From assembly GCA_018894105.1 (NCBI GenBank), contig CM032123.1, positions 20,437,744-20,501,743 of the forward strand: DNA of 64,000 bases, written 5' to 3'. A program made the position numbers and the translations under genes. The notes under the pieces were generated by a model that had not been told where the DNA came from, made no database searches, and saw nothing but the letters and a program-made list of their open reading frames with translations. Shown here one piece after another: positions 22,651-33,608 of the stretch. The stretch comes from Jacaranda mimosifolia (lineage: Eukaryota; Streptophyta; Magnoliopsida; Lamiales; Bignoniaceae). Every line of letters starts with the position of its first letter. Positions within the stretch are counted from its first letter, which is position 1.

Positions 22651-22879
22651 CTAACAGTGTGTGCAGGATGCAAGGCAAGTAATAAAATAAAGAATGCAAG
22701 GAACAAAAATTATATATATTATTAATATAATAAAGTGTATATATATGTATACAAATGAATTTACAAGCACTCATTCTTTTTCTCTCTCACTTATTTTTTT
22801 CAATGTCTAAGTTATATTTATAGAGTATCAGGTTGGTTGATTAACTGACTTTAGGTAATTAATTAAGCTATTAAGATAT

Positions 22880-23600
22880 TAAACCATGTCTCAAAATTTC
22901 CAAAACATTGTGGGACTTTTCCAAACATCATACTTCGTGCCATTTCAACAATTGTGCGATTCTTATGTTCAACAACTCCATTTTGTTGAGGATTATACCG
23001 AACTGTTAGTTGGCGGCGGATTCCTTTATCTTTGCAATAATTTAAGAAGGATTTTCCAATAAATTCACCTCATCGATCTGTCCTAAGAGTTTTTATTTTT
23101 CTGCCGCTTTGATTCTCCAAATGTGCTTTAAATTATAGAAAATTAGAAAATGCATCTAACTTCTGTTATAGAATATAGACCCATATTATTCTAGTGTAGT
23201 CATCAACAAAAAAGAGGAAGTACGTATTATTGTTCAGAGATGGCGTTTATGTTGGTCCACATATATCAACATATACCAATTCAAGAGGAGCTTTAGCTCT
23301 GTATGATATCTTTGGGAATGGTAGACGATGTATTTTTCTAAAGACACATCCTTCACAGGTCTTATCTTGGTTTGGAATATTTGGAAGGCCAACTACCATA
23401 ATTTTCTTTTTCAATAGATTCAAGCCTTTATAGTTGAAGTGCCGTTATCTTAGATGCCAAAGGTTGCAATCTTCATCTGTTGAACTCTAAAGCACCACTT
23501 TCTCAGTCAAGGGCAAATTAAGAGGAAAAACTTTATTGGAACTCATCTTAATTTTAGCCATAATGGGATTCTTTTGCTTGTCAAAAATGACATAATGGTC
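22880..23600 (-). pseudogene. Copia integrase fragment of another lineage, reversed
   Basis: On the minus strand this reads a GAG-pre-integrase motif (LWHLRYRHFNYKGLNLL), then TCEGCVFRKIHRLPFPK and APLELVYVDICGP. After a gap come KTLRTDR, a stop, GEFIGKSFLNYCKDKGIRRQ, YNPQQNGVVEHKNRTIVEMA and SMMFGKVPQCFGNFE. The residues differ clearly from the plus-strand copia integrase piece at 19.7-20.4 kb, so this is another copia family. Part of the core between the first catalytic Asp region and RTDR is missing. Flanks at 22690-22880 are AT-rich without assignment. Confidence 0.85.
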
Positions 23601-23659
23601 ATTATTGAACTCCATGCATTACGGGTGGTATAAGAAAGAGTTCACCCACTCCCTTTTCC

Positions 23660-25060
23660 AGTCCAGTAGCCAAGATCACTACAGTACGTGTGCTTCTGGC
23701 ATTAGCAGCAAGTAAGGATTGGAAACTTTGGCAGACGGATGTGAAAAACGCATTCTTGCATGGAGAATTAGATAGAGTAATATACATGGAGTAGCCGCAA
23801 GGTTTTGAGAGCAAAACACATCCAACCCATGTGTGCAAGATGAAAAAGGCACTCTATGGGCTAAAGTAAGAACCAAGAGCATGGTGTGGGAAAATAGTAG
23901 AATTTCTAACTCAAAGTAACTACATTATGGCATCAGCAGATTCAAGCCTATTCGTGAGAACTCAAAATGGCAAGATCGCAGTTGTGCTTGTTTATGTGGA
24001 TGATCTAATCATCACAGGAGATGATGAAAAAGAGCTACAACAAATTAGAGCCAACTTATCAGTCCGCTTTCACATGAAAGTACATGGGGAGTTAAGACAT
24101 TTCCTTGCGCTCGAAGTAGAAAAAGTTAAAGAAGGGATATTCTTATGTCAACATAAGTATGCCAAGAAACTACTTGAGAAGTATGGGATGTTAGAATGCA
24201 AGCCTATCTCAACTCTAATAGAGGCTAATGCACAGTTATGTTCTATCAAATGAGAGGAACTTGAAGATGCCATGATGTATACGCAAATAGTTGGCAGCCT
24301 TATTTATCTCACCATAACACGACCAGATATATCGTATGTAGTAAGTATGGTGAGCCGATATATGCAGAGTCCGAAAAAGTCACATTTGGAAGTCGTAAGG
24401 AGAATTCTATGCCACATAAAAAGCACGATTGACTATAGGATATTATACAAGAAAGAAGAAAAATGGGAATAGTTGGGCATTGTGATGCTGACTATACCGA
24501 TGATCGTGATACATGATGCTCAACAACTAGTTATGAGATAGGCTTCAAACTACTTGATAGCGCGGCTATGCAGTTAAAGGGAAAGAGCAAAAGGCCTCAT
24601 TTTCCTCTAGTCCTCAAGATGGAGCCTAAACGTGGATTTTCTAGCATCAACCTTCAACCTAGAGAAGGACCATTTCTTAGTGTAGCAAAAGCCAACCAAC
24701 CGTCTCATTATCTAACACTGAGGTAGAATATCGAGCAACAGCTGTGGCAACTCAAGAGAGTACATGGTTGATGGAACTTATGAAGAATCTTGGGCAAAAT
24801 AATCACCTTGAATAGATATATTGCGACAACCAATCAACGATACGTCTTGTAGAAAACCTGGTATTTCATGCAAGAACCAAGCACGTGGAAGTGCATTATC
24901 ATTTCTTACGCAAAAAAGTACTGCGAGGTAAAATTGAGGTAAGGCATGTGAAGGCAGAAGACCAAGTTGCAGACATTTTTACCACGAGCCTCAACACAAC
25001 AAAATTTGAAGATTTTAGAAGGCAACTTAGCATGGTGAAAAGAGAAGTGTCATAAGAAAG
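23660..25060 (+). pseudogene. Copia RT-RNase H, third copy, degraded
   Basis: The RT core reads [37 protein letters not shown], an in-frame stop in YME-stop-PQGF and another in GLK-stop-EPRAW. YVDD is intact at 23993-24004. RNase H starts at 24272 ([20 protein letters not shown]) and is interrupted at about 24536-24655 by roughly 120 bp of foreign sequence. It resumes at REGPF and continues through CDNQSTIRL, HVEVHYHFLRKKV and DQVADIFTTSLN to the polyprotein end near 25053. A polypurine tract and the 3' LTR follow directly, so this is the true 3' end of the plus-strand element. Confidence 0.9.
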
Positions 25061-25070
25061 AGTGGTCGTT

Positions 25071-25079
25071 AAAGGGGAG
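25071..25079 (+). other. Polypurine tract of the copia I element
   Basis: The purine run AAAGGGGAG stands immediately before the 3' LTR (TAATGAAAAAC). The reversed copy has the equivalent tract at 16565-16575, which fixes the LTR start at TAATG rather than TG. Confidence 0.7.
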
Positions 25080-25628
25080 TAATGAAAAACACTGACTACT
25101 TTGTAAGCATCTACATATCTCTATCTTTGATTTTGGTGAATTTTTAGAAATCATAACTAGAAGTTTCTAATGAAGACTAGTGTAGAAAGTTGTAGAAGTC
25201 TTTAGAACCTTGTGAACACTTGTAGAAGTATGAAGACTTATGTGGAGTTATATGGAGTTGTGTAGAGATTTCTAGAAAAGCTTCTAGAACATTGTACTTA
25301 GTTGTAGAATTATGTAAAAAAAAGGTGTAGAAAAACGTAGAAACATATAGAAAGCTTTGGAAAGTCCTAGATTTAGGAAATCTCTAGACTACTTAATCTA
25401 GACCGTAGGATGAAATCAATCTCTACCGTTCATTTGGGATGGAGAATAGCATAAATAGGACTAGGAAATTATTTGTAAATGAAGAAGATAGAATCAAGAA
25501 CTCTAAGAAAAGTGGTGCAAGGTGTGAGTGCTTGTATGCACATATATATACACTTTGTTGTCATAACAATAATATATAATCTTTGAGTGCCTTGCATTCG
25601 TGGCATCTATCTCTCCTTTTTCTCAACA
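25080..25628 (+). repeat. 3' LTR of the copia cluster (copia I)
   Basis: This is a direct repeat of 12845-13385, ending CTCAACA. HSE-like motifs recur at about 25158-25169 and 25269-25290. The TATA box is altered to CATAAATA near 25450. The following TATAT is the probable second copy of the target duplication. Confidence 0.88.
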
Positions 25629-26765
25629 TATATCAGGTTAGCATTGGGAGAAAGATACACTATGGGGAGGATGAAAAGGTCAAAATTTGTTGTGGAAAAA
25701 AAAATCCACTAAACATCAAATGTCACATCTATCCAGTGAAACAAGAAGAATATGTTTCTAATTACTAAGGAAATACCTCTTTCAAGTATCCAATCATTCT
25801 AGTAAGCTGAGAATACTGTATTGCTCTATATAAATTAGTAGGATTAATTGGTTTCCGCAAAAATAACCACTTAAATGAAAAGTGAAAAATGACAACAAAG
25901 TAATAAAATAAAACATACAATTGTTGGATGCACCAGCTAAGGGACCATCTCATCTGTAGAGTGCACAAGAGGATTCTAACTTCTTAACAATAAAGCTTGA
26001 AAAACTAACACTTTATTCATGTTACTCATCTTCTTAAAAAAATGTTAATGTCTAAAACAGAATATTCAACTACCGTGTGCCATATAATTCTATCCCTATG
26101 CTTTTCCTCATATTTATTCACTCCCAAATTACTACACAAACCACAAATTCGAGTGTTTAATCAGAATCTAACCACAAGCACCAATACAGAGATGTTCAAA
26201 AGAAAACCTCTCACCTTATTGCTGTGGTAGTGGGTACAAACACAGGACGACTTCTTAGGGATGGAATTTGTGGCTGCTTTAAGATTCCTCACCTAATTAT
26301 TGCTTGCATGTGAACAAACACCAATTTGTGAAACTCAGACGCCAATACCTATAGCAACTAACAAAAATGAACTAAAATTACCCTTCTTTGACAATTTTAG
26401 GGTTAGGAATTTGATTGTAGTGCATGAACTTAGACGAAGTAGCAAAGGACTCTGATGAGTACGGCTATCAATCTGCTGGCCACTAATAGTCTAAGCATCA
26501 TTGCATTCATTGGAATATTTCAAATCTTTGGTCATGCATTTCCCATTTTGAGTTTTGAATATCAAAGAAGAGGATGCTCGGCCGTGTAATCTAGTTTTAA
26601 GGGGTGATTCAAGTTAAATAATAATTACTGGATAAATTCCTCATATGAATTTAAAATATAATAATTTAAAATTTGTCTCTACAAGTCATAAATCCATCTA
26701 TGGTGTTTAAGTCAAAGTCGGATTCTGTTCTATCACAAATTTTATATAATAAAAAGATAATTTTT
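25629..26765. other. Non-coding interior of CACTA I, right of the copia insertion
   Basis: No protein family was recognised. Small open frames here look fortuitous. Confidence 0.5.
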
Positions 26766-27017
26766 GGAAGATGAAAACATTTTCATCTCTAATCTATCTG
26801 TAAATCTTGCTATTCTATCAAGATATTTCTTTTGTCTGATTTTATTTAATCAAATTGAGATGAAATTTGAGTTAGTCTCTAAAACAATCTCTAGTTTATA
26901 ATTTATTAAGACAAAATTTAGCTCTGTCTTTATATCTGTCTCTGATTGAAGAAATTTAGGGATAGATTCCTTTCCGTCTCTAAATTTCTGTCTCTAAGAG
27001 TTTGGTCTGATGTAGTA
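26766..27017. repeat. Right subterminal repeats of CACTA I
   Basis: Motifs such as 'tctgtctctaa' and 'ccgtctctaaatt' mirror those at 9690-10125 in inverted orientation, leading to the right terminus TGATGTAGTA and the flanking TCT. Confidence 0.65.
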
Positions 27018-27020
27018 TCT

Positions 27021-28664
27021 ATCTTTTTGTATAGTTGGAGTTAACTAGATTGACACACATATATGGTGTATTTTGATTTATTACTTATTGTGTTACATGT
27101 AGCTCTTTGAGTATGAGACTTGTGACATACTAGTTGGAAGGAAGTTATATAAAAAAAGATATCTATTAGTTAATTTTAAACTTATGTAAGCCCATATATA
27201 TTAATGAAACTGACCAACTACATGTATGTAGGCTTTGGCCTAAATTCACTATCAAGGAGACCCTTCCCTTTTCAAAGACTATTTGATATCTTTTGCAGGC
27301 AATCTAAGTGCCAAATTTAGATAATGTAAAGTTATCTAAAGTTTTGAATTCTAATTCTCGATGTAGAATTGATGCTTTTTCACCTTTTCGTTCATTTTTC
27401 AATTCAATAATGTACCTTAACTTTTTGTTCACCCAAAATTAATTTTAAGTAATTAATTAGACATTTTATATAATTATATATATATTTATATATCTATCTA
27501 ATAGTGAAACAAATTATATTTACCAAACCAAAAAATTATCATAATTATTAAATGGAATCCACTTAAACAATAAATCAAAGTTTAACAAACAAAAAAATAT
27601 TTTCTTATAAATTAAAGAGATTCTAGAAGATGCACAAATTAAATTATGAAATATTTAAGATAGATTTACACGTACCCCTCAAAATTGAATGCAATGTACC
27701 ATGTAGATGAGATGGTCTTTTTGTTTAGGCGCAATCCCACGTTAATAGCAGGCTGGCAAGCATGATATCTATCAACAAGTCAAATGATAAAGTTCCCTTT
27801 AACTGTTTACTTTCTTCAATTGCTTTTTCAGCAATAGTTTTCTTTTGCATAAGTAGTTACATTTTTCTTTAATTCTTTATTTGTTTCCTTCATTTTGTGG
27901 CAACATGATTAACATTGAATGACAGTTTTACACAAAAGTTTAAAAGATTGAAGGGAGGATAAGACTTTAATACTTGGTATTGAATAGTAAACAACATTAA
28001 TTTTACTTCTCAATTCGTACAAGAATTTCACTAAAATTTGTTTAACTCGTCTAAAAACATTACCAACAATTTCAATGAAAGTGGGAGTAGGATTATGACC
28101 TAAAATATAAAACCAAAAATAGGCAAAATATAATTAATCTATTTCACTTCACGAATCTATTCATCCTCATAATAAGGATTTAGTTGTAGAAAATTTACCT
28201 TTTGAAGATCAATTCAAAGGCAAGAGATAGATCACTCCAAATAACACTTCAATGCATGATCTGCGCACAGCAGAAGATGCCAACAGTTTAGCACCTTCCA
28301 CAACTCCAAAAATCCTCAAAATTGACAGTAAATTCCATCACAAATCCAGGTAGAAGCTGGAAAAATTTCATCCAAATCAGAACCTCCTAGGTCCTTCAAA
28401 TCTACCACCAAATCTGTTGGACAGCAATAGTTCACCAAGGAACTCTCAATCCCCCAATTATTGAACCTCTAAAGATCAAGTCCACACACACAAGGTAAGC
28501 TCTAAATCAGCCTCAATTATGCTAGATTCAATGAGAATGAAGGTGAGGGAGTGGCATTTTGGAGAAGAAAATGAGAGGGAAAAAATTTAGTGTGCGTTAA
28601 TCATCAACACATGAATATCACACTTTTGGAGGAAAAATGGGAATGCACACTATCTACCGTCACA
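27021..28664. other. Intergenic stretch between CACTA I and copia II
   Basis: AT-rich DNA with no assignable gene. The part from about 28140 to 28640 is less AT-rich and has a long purine-rich tail (gaagaaaatgagagggaaaa), perhaps an old LTR fragment, but I found no partner for it in the window. Confidence 0.5.
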
Positions 28665-30883
28665 TGTTGGAATACTACCCCGCAAACCAATTAGATTGGC
28701 ATATACACTATTTCACTTGTGATGCAATCTTCATTGAAAGATATTCATTATATGGCCATCTTCATTTTATGCTTATATTTACTTTACTGGCATTTGGTTG
28801 AAGCCCTTAGATCACATAAGACTATGGGACTTGGTCATACACTGAGTGGTGATTATGAAACAAGTCTTACATGGTCGTGATCTTAAATCCTCCAAGTCGT
28901 GCGATCTTATGAGACAGGACATCTAAGATCTGGATAGACTTGCACTAACAATGCATAAATCTAAGGGTTGGATATTGCTCTGTTTCATGAGAAAGGCCAT
29001 ATGAGATATGGGTGCATGTTAGTGGGTGCTTGTTAGGGAACAAGTTCACTGAAGGCCCACTCAAAGAATCCACAAGATAGCCCAAAAGGCAAGTTGGTAG
29101 TGGCGAAATTTTCCAACTTGCACTAGTGCATATAATTAGTCCTTTGACCTGAGGATCCATGGTAACCTTGTGTTTAAGTCCTCATACTTTGACTCTTCCT
29201 TGACCACTTAGCGGGTCATTCGGGTGGAGATTGGGCATGAGCTATTTAGATATGGAGGTTCGTGAGATCCAAAATGGGATCTGACTCTTTGTCGTTGTGA
29301 AGAGTGAGTATATCTCCATGAATTCTATAAGATTGACTCCAAGAAATCCATGTGCAAAGTAGTATGACAATTCGCAAAATGAGTTTTTCAAAGATAAGGT
29401 CATAAAGAGGAATAGAATATTGGAAATAGAAATATCGTATCAAGTATCGAGGTTATTAGGGAGCCAAAAAGTATCTTGCCCTAGGCCTAGACGAGAGGAC
29501 CGTATTTGCATGGAACCATAGAGCTAGAATGTTCTCCAAAAGCATTCATTTCGGCCAATTGGTAGGGCTCCATGGGCTTGAGGTTGGACATCGACCGTGG
29601 AAATTGAGTACTGTTCAATTAATGGAGATTAATTGAACTGAGTTATTAGTTTAAAAAAGTTTAAACTAATGTACATATTTGATATTTTATAAGTCACAAA
29701 GAGTTTTGAGTCCATGTCCAATGAATAGCAGAACTTAATGGGTCACACACAAAAGCCAATTGCAAATCATACTTGATGAAGAAATTTTTTCTAAAAGTTA
29801 GAAAGATTCCTTCATGACCAATTTTGGAGGTAGACGATAGATGCAATTTGTGGTTATTTTGGCTTGGTCAATTTAATTGTTAAGTTGATCCAATGAATTT
29901 AAGGAGTTAAATTAGCAGCAATTAATTAAGGAGTTAATTATTTGGTGCCACATGACTACCAATGGGTCAAGTTAACAATTACTAGCTTGAAGAGTTAAGC
30001 TAATTGACTTAAGAGTTAAGTCAAAGGATAATGAATTAAATTAAATTGTTTAATTTAATTAAAATGAAAATTTAATTTTGGAGGGAAAATTCAAATGAAA
30101 TGTTCATTTGGTGTGGCATTAGAATTTATTTGGATGACATTTCTTAAGATGAAGTAAAGATTCCAAATGAAATTCAAATGCATACAAAATTCACATGCTA
30201 CTTGCTTGCCAACTTGAGGAAGGTGTGATGCCACCTTGGCATCACACCATCTTCGCTATATATATAGATAAGTGTGAGAGTGGCGGCCACTTGGTATGAA
30301 TTGCAAGCAATCTAGATATAAGATTAGATTCTCTCATTTTCTCTCTAATTTCCAAGTGTTGCCTCATGTGTTGAAACTTCACTTTTTTTCATCTCCTACC
30401 TTCAAATCAAGCCTTCATCCTTGCATTTTTTTCTCTTTTTTCTCCAACTAACATTGAGAAGAATTGGATTGTACATTGGTGTGCGGATCTTATCATTAGA
30501 GGCAAGACAAATTGGATTGCTAGCCTTTTGGAGATCCTCTACTTAGGTGGAATTTTGGAGTATCCATTAAAGACCTTGATGGAACTATTTTGATGTGAAA
30601 TTTTTACTGGAGAAATATCAAGATGTTGATGATCTTTTGGTCCAATTTTTACTCAATTCCAAGTTCATTTGGTTAGGCAAAAGTTGCTCGGAAACCACTG
30701 TGTTGCTGGGAGGTAGATTGAAGAAGTTGAAGTCTTCCTTTTTGTTTGCTTCGATTTTTTGAAAATTAAGGTAATTCTCTTACCAAATCTAAATTTATGG
30801 CATCTTTCAGCTTAATATGTAGCCTAGTTATGTTGGCATTTTTATGCTTTGATAATTGGATCCTAGTGCTACATGTGACTTCA
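28665..30883 (+). repeat. 5' LTR of copia II (about 2.2 kb)
   Basis: It starts TGTTGGAATACTACCCC and ends GTGACTTCA, two bases before a primer binding site. The start is confirmed by the reversed copy ending ...TATTCCAACA at 42401. A TATA-rich stretch (ctatatatatagataag) lies near 30254-30270. Between about 29890 and 30060 there are many short repeats of the 'aaggagttaa' type. At this length it resembles LTRs of Angela/Tork-like copia elements. Confidence 0.88.
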
Positions 30884-30885
30884 AG

Positions 30886-30898
30886 TGGTATCGAAGCC
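30886..30898 (+). other. Primer binding site of copia II
   Basis: TGGTATCGAAGCC follows the LTR after AG, a one- or two-base variant of the initiator Met tRNA complement. Confidence 0.7.
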
Positions 30899-32777
30899 TA
30901 ATTCATGCTATGATTTGGATTTTTGATTGATTAAATCATGTGATAGATTGATCAAAATCTCCAAATACTTGATCCAAGCTATGGATTGGAGAGTTTTAAT
31001 GATGTTGTATATGGCTCCTTTGCTTGATGAATTGAAAGCATGCTAATATATGTTTTAAGTGTTAATTCATATGATTAGTATGTTTTAATTCATAGTTTCT
31101 AATGTTGAATTTTGATTTGGCATTATTTGATGTTATATTTTGATATAGCATCTTAAATTTGGACTTAAGATATTTTGGTCATTTTTAGATTCAATATTAT
31201 TGGAGTTTATTGGAGATTTTTGAAGAATTTGATTCTTACTTAAACTTATTTTTGGAAGCATGATTGAGCACTTTTGAAATTTCATTTTTAAAAGATGTTT
31301 TAGATCTGAAATTTCATCTATATTGTGTGATTTAATGTTTAGGAAATGTCCTCAATTTTTTGGTGTACAAAAGTTGAATAAAAATTGACTTGACTAACCC
31401 AACTGTGTGGCCAGGCTGGTCGGCTGGGCCGGCAGCGGCAGTTTTGAGACAAGGCGAGTTTTAAGTGTTATTTTTCGTTCCATTAGTGACCAAAAGTGTT
31501 TTATTTCGCACATAATAGTTCTCAAAATATTATTTGACATTTTTGATTGCTTTTAAAAACTTGTTAAAGTTAATTTTCAATAATGTTGCATAATGGTTAT
31601 GCTTCCTCTTGCTTGGCCAATTAATTTTTTATGAGATAAGCATTTAATTGTTGGAATTAAATGTCAATTATAAATTTATTTATTGTTCATTTAATTGTTG
31701 AATGGATGATGAATGAATGGAGATGATCAGGAGCCTTTAATATTTATTTTATTTGATTCAAGTTGTTGAAAAGGGTTGTATTAAATTGGTGCTTGTATGC
31801 CTCTTAATTATTATCTTGTAATTATTATGAGAGTAGAATCACTAGGAGTGAGGATTTCTTTCTCATGTAAATATTACAAGAAGCAAATAAAGCCATTGGA
31901 GGCATGAAGGCCCATGAATGTATGGGGATACACTCATATAATAGTTAGATTTAATCAACCCACTCAAAATCAACTAAGTGGTGCACCTATGGCTCTAAGA
32001 ACGTCACTTGGTTAAGGCTCATGGTCATTCCACTCTAGAAGCATGCTAGGTGTATTTAATTATTTATGGTTTCCATATCCTATAGATGTATGAGATACAC
32101 GGTTAGGATATAGAAAACTTAAATAAGAAGATAAAATATTAAGATCTTTGCAAGCAAGAAAAACCCTCTACCTAGAATGTCTAAGTGATTCCAAATATTA
32201 AGTAAAAATGGATACAAATTAAAAGGATTTTTAATTAATCCTTGCCTTCTACCAATCATATGTGGCATGACGATGCTACCATATTTGTGTGATATCTCTC
32301 AAGTCATTGGTCACATTTATGATGGATCACATACTTAGAATATGATGCACATTTGATTTGAGGCTTCGCATGCATTGGCACACGAGTTATGGGATGACAT
32401 GGAGCGGTCCCGAATCAAAGTTTGATTTGTAGGTCTAACTCCTACTAATGTAGATGTTGCACGAGTCGTGGGTTTACATGAAAAGTGAGGCAAAATATAT
32501 CAAGGGTTGCACAGAGATGCAATTAGTAAAAGTTTCTTACCTTTTGATTGTTTGTGGATGTTTCATGAGTTGTGGGTTTGCTACTAGCCCTTAGGACCTT
32601 GATTCCCTTTAGGAAATGAGATTTCCCGAATTCGTGTAGAGGGTGAAGAATTTGATAAAATAGTGGGAGAAAAACATTCTTGAAAGACCATGAACATGTT
32701 TTTTAATATCAATATTCAATCATATGCTTATACTTTTTTTTTGCCTTTTGTAGAATTTTGAAATCTTCAAAAACAAA
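30899..32777 (+). other. Untranslated leader of copia II
   Basis: Long non-coding leader between primer binding site and gag, part of which (31928-32240) is repeated at the left edge of the window. No coding segment was recognised. Confidence 0.65.
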
Positions 32778-33608
32778 ATGGCTAAGAATCCACTCCACAT
32801 TATTTTGGAAACTAATAAACTCACTGAGCCTAACTTTTGCGATTGGTTGAGAAACCTCAGGATAGTTCTAGACACCTAAAAGAGGACATATATCCTTTAT
32901 CAAAGTCCACCGAACACTTGGGTGATGACACCACCAATGAGGCCCTTGAATTGTTCACTAAGTTTGTAGATAATGATCTACAAGTGAGATGCCTCATAAT
33001 GACTTCCATGACCAATGAGCTCCAAAAGACTCATGAGCACATGAAACATGGTAGTGAGATCTATGCATACCTACAAGAGTTGTATGGTATTCAATCAAGA
33101 CACAAAAGGTTCGCTATGTTAAGAGAGCTCTTTAGGTCAAGGATGGTTGAGGGATCATTATCCATGATCATGAGCTCAATATGATTGGACTCATCGAGAA
33201 GCTTGGACAACTTCATGTAATCATGGATAATGACCTCTATGTGGATTTGATCCTACAGTCATTACCCTCATCGTTCGACCAATTCATTATGAACTTTAAT
33301 ATGTCCAAGCAATAGATAACTAATAAGAAATTGGTGAACATGTTGGTGACCGCTGAGGTGACAATGAAAAAGCAAAAGCCTCTTATACTTGCTTTCTCCT
33401 CTAAGGGTGGGGGCCCTAAAGGTCCTAGAAATGGAGGTAAAAGGAAGAAGAGTTCTTTCTCCAAAGGGAAGCAACCTTCGAAGAGTTCTAGGGGAGTCAA
33501 GAAAAGAAAGAGGCTAAGACCGATGCAACTTGTTTCTGTTGTAGTGAAAATGGCCATTGGAAAAGGAATTGCAAAGCTTACCTTGCAACCTTTGAGAAGG
33601 TTGTGTAC
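32778..33608 (+). pseudogene. Copia II gag, degraded
   Basis: The start reads MAKNPLHIILETNKLTEPNF then DWLRNLRIVLDT, the standard N terminus of this copia class, then a TAA stop (about 32876). Gag continues in shifted frames: ALELFTKFVDNDLQVRCLIM (32938 on), QSRHKRFAMLRELF, then IGLIEKLGQLHVIMDNDLYV. The zinc knuckle CFCCSENGHWKRNC at about 33532-33573 is intact. The reading reaches KAYLATLEK and is cut at 33608 by a reversed LTR. Confidence 0.85.

Larger units (their letters stand above)
9683..27017. mobile_element. CACTA I: degenerate CACTA (EnSpm) element hosting a nested copia cluster
   Basis: The left end reads CACTCTAAGAAAACAGGG and the right end, on the minus strand, TACTACATCAGACCAAAC. 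Both are decayed forms of the CACTACAAGAAAA terminus of plant CACTA elements. TCT flanks both sides (9680-9682 and 27018-27020), fitting the 3-bp duplication of this superfamily. Just inside both ends are repeated 'tagagacgga'-type motifs. After removing the copia cluster at 12845-25628, about 4.5 kb remains, without recognisable transposase. It is therefore probably a non-autonomous derivative that later served as target for retrotransposons. Confidence 0.7.

Noticed and set aside
22356..22706. Open frames on both strands over the 20-bp minisatellite
   Set aside because: Periodic sequence imposed by the repeat.
28140..28640. Possible LTR end of another element
   Set aside because: Composition suggests one, but no partner copy or target duplication was found in the window.
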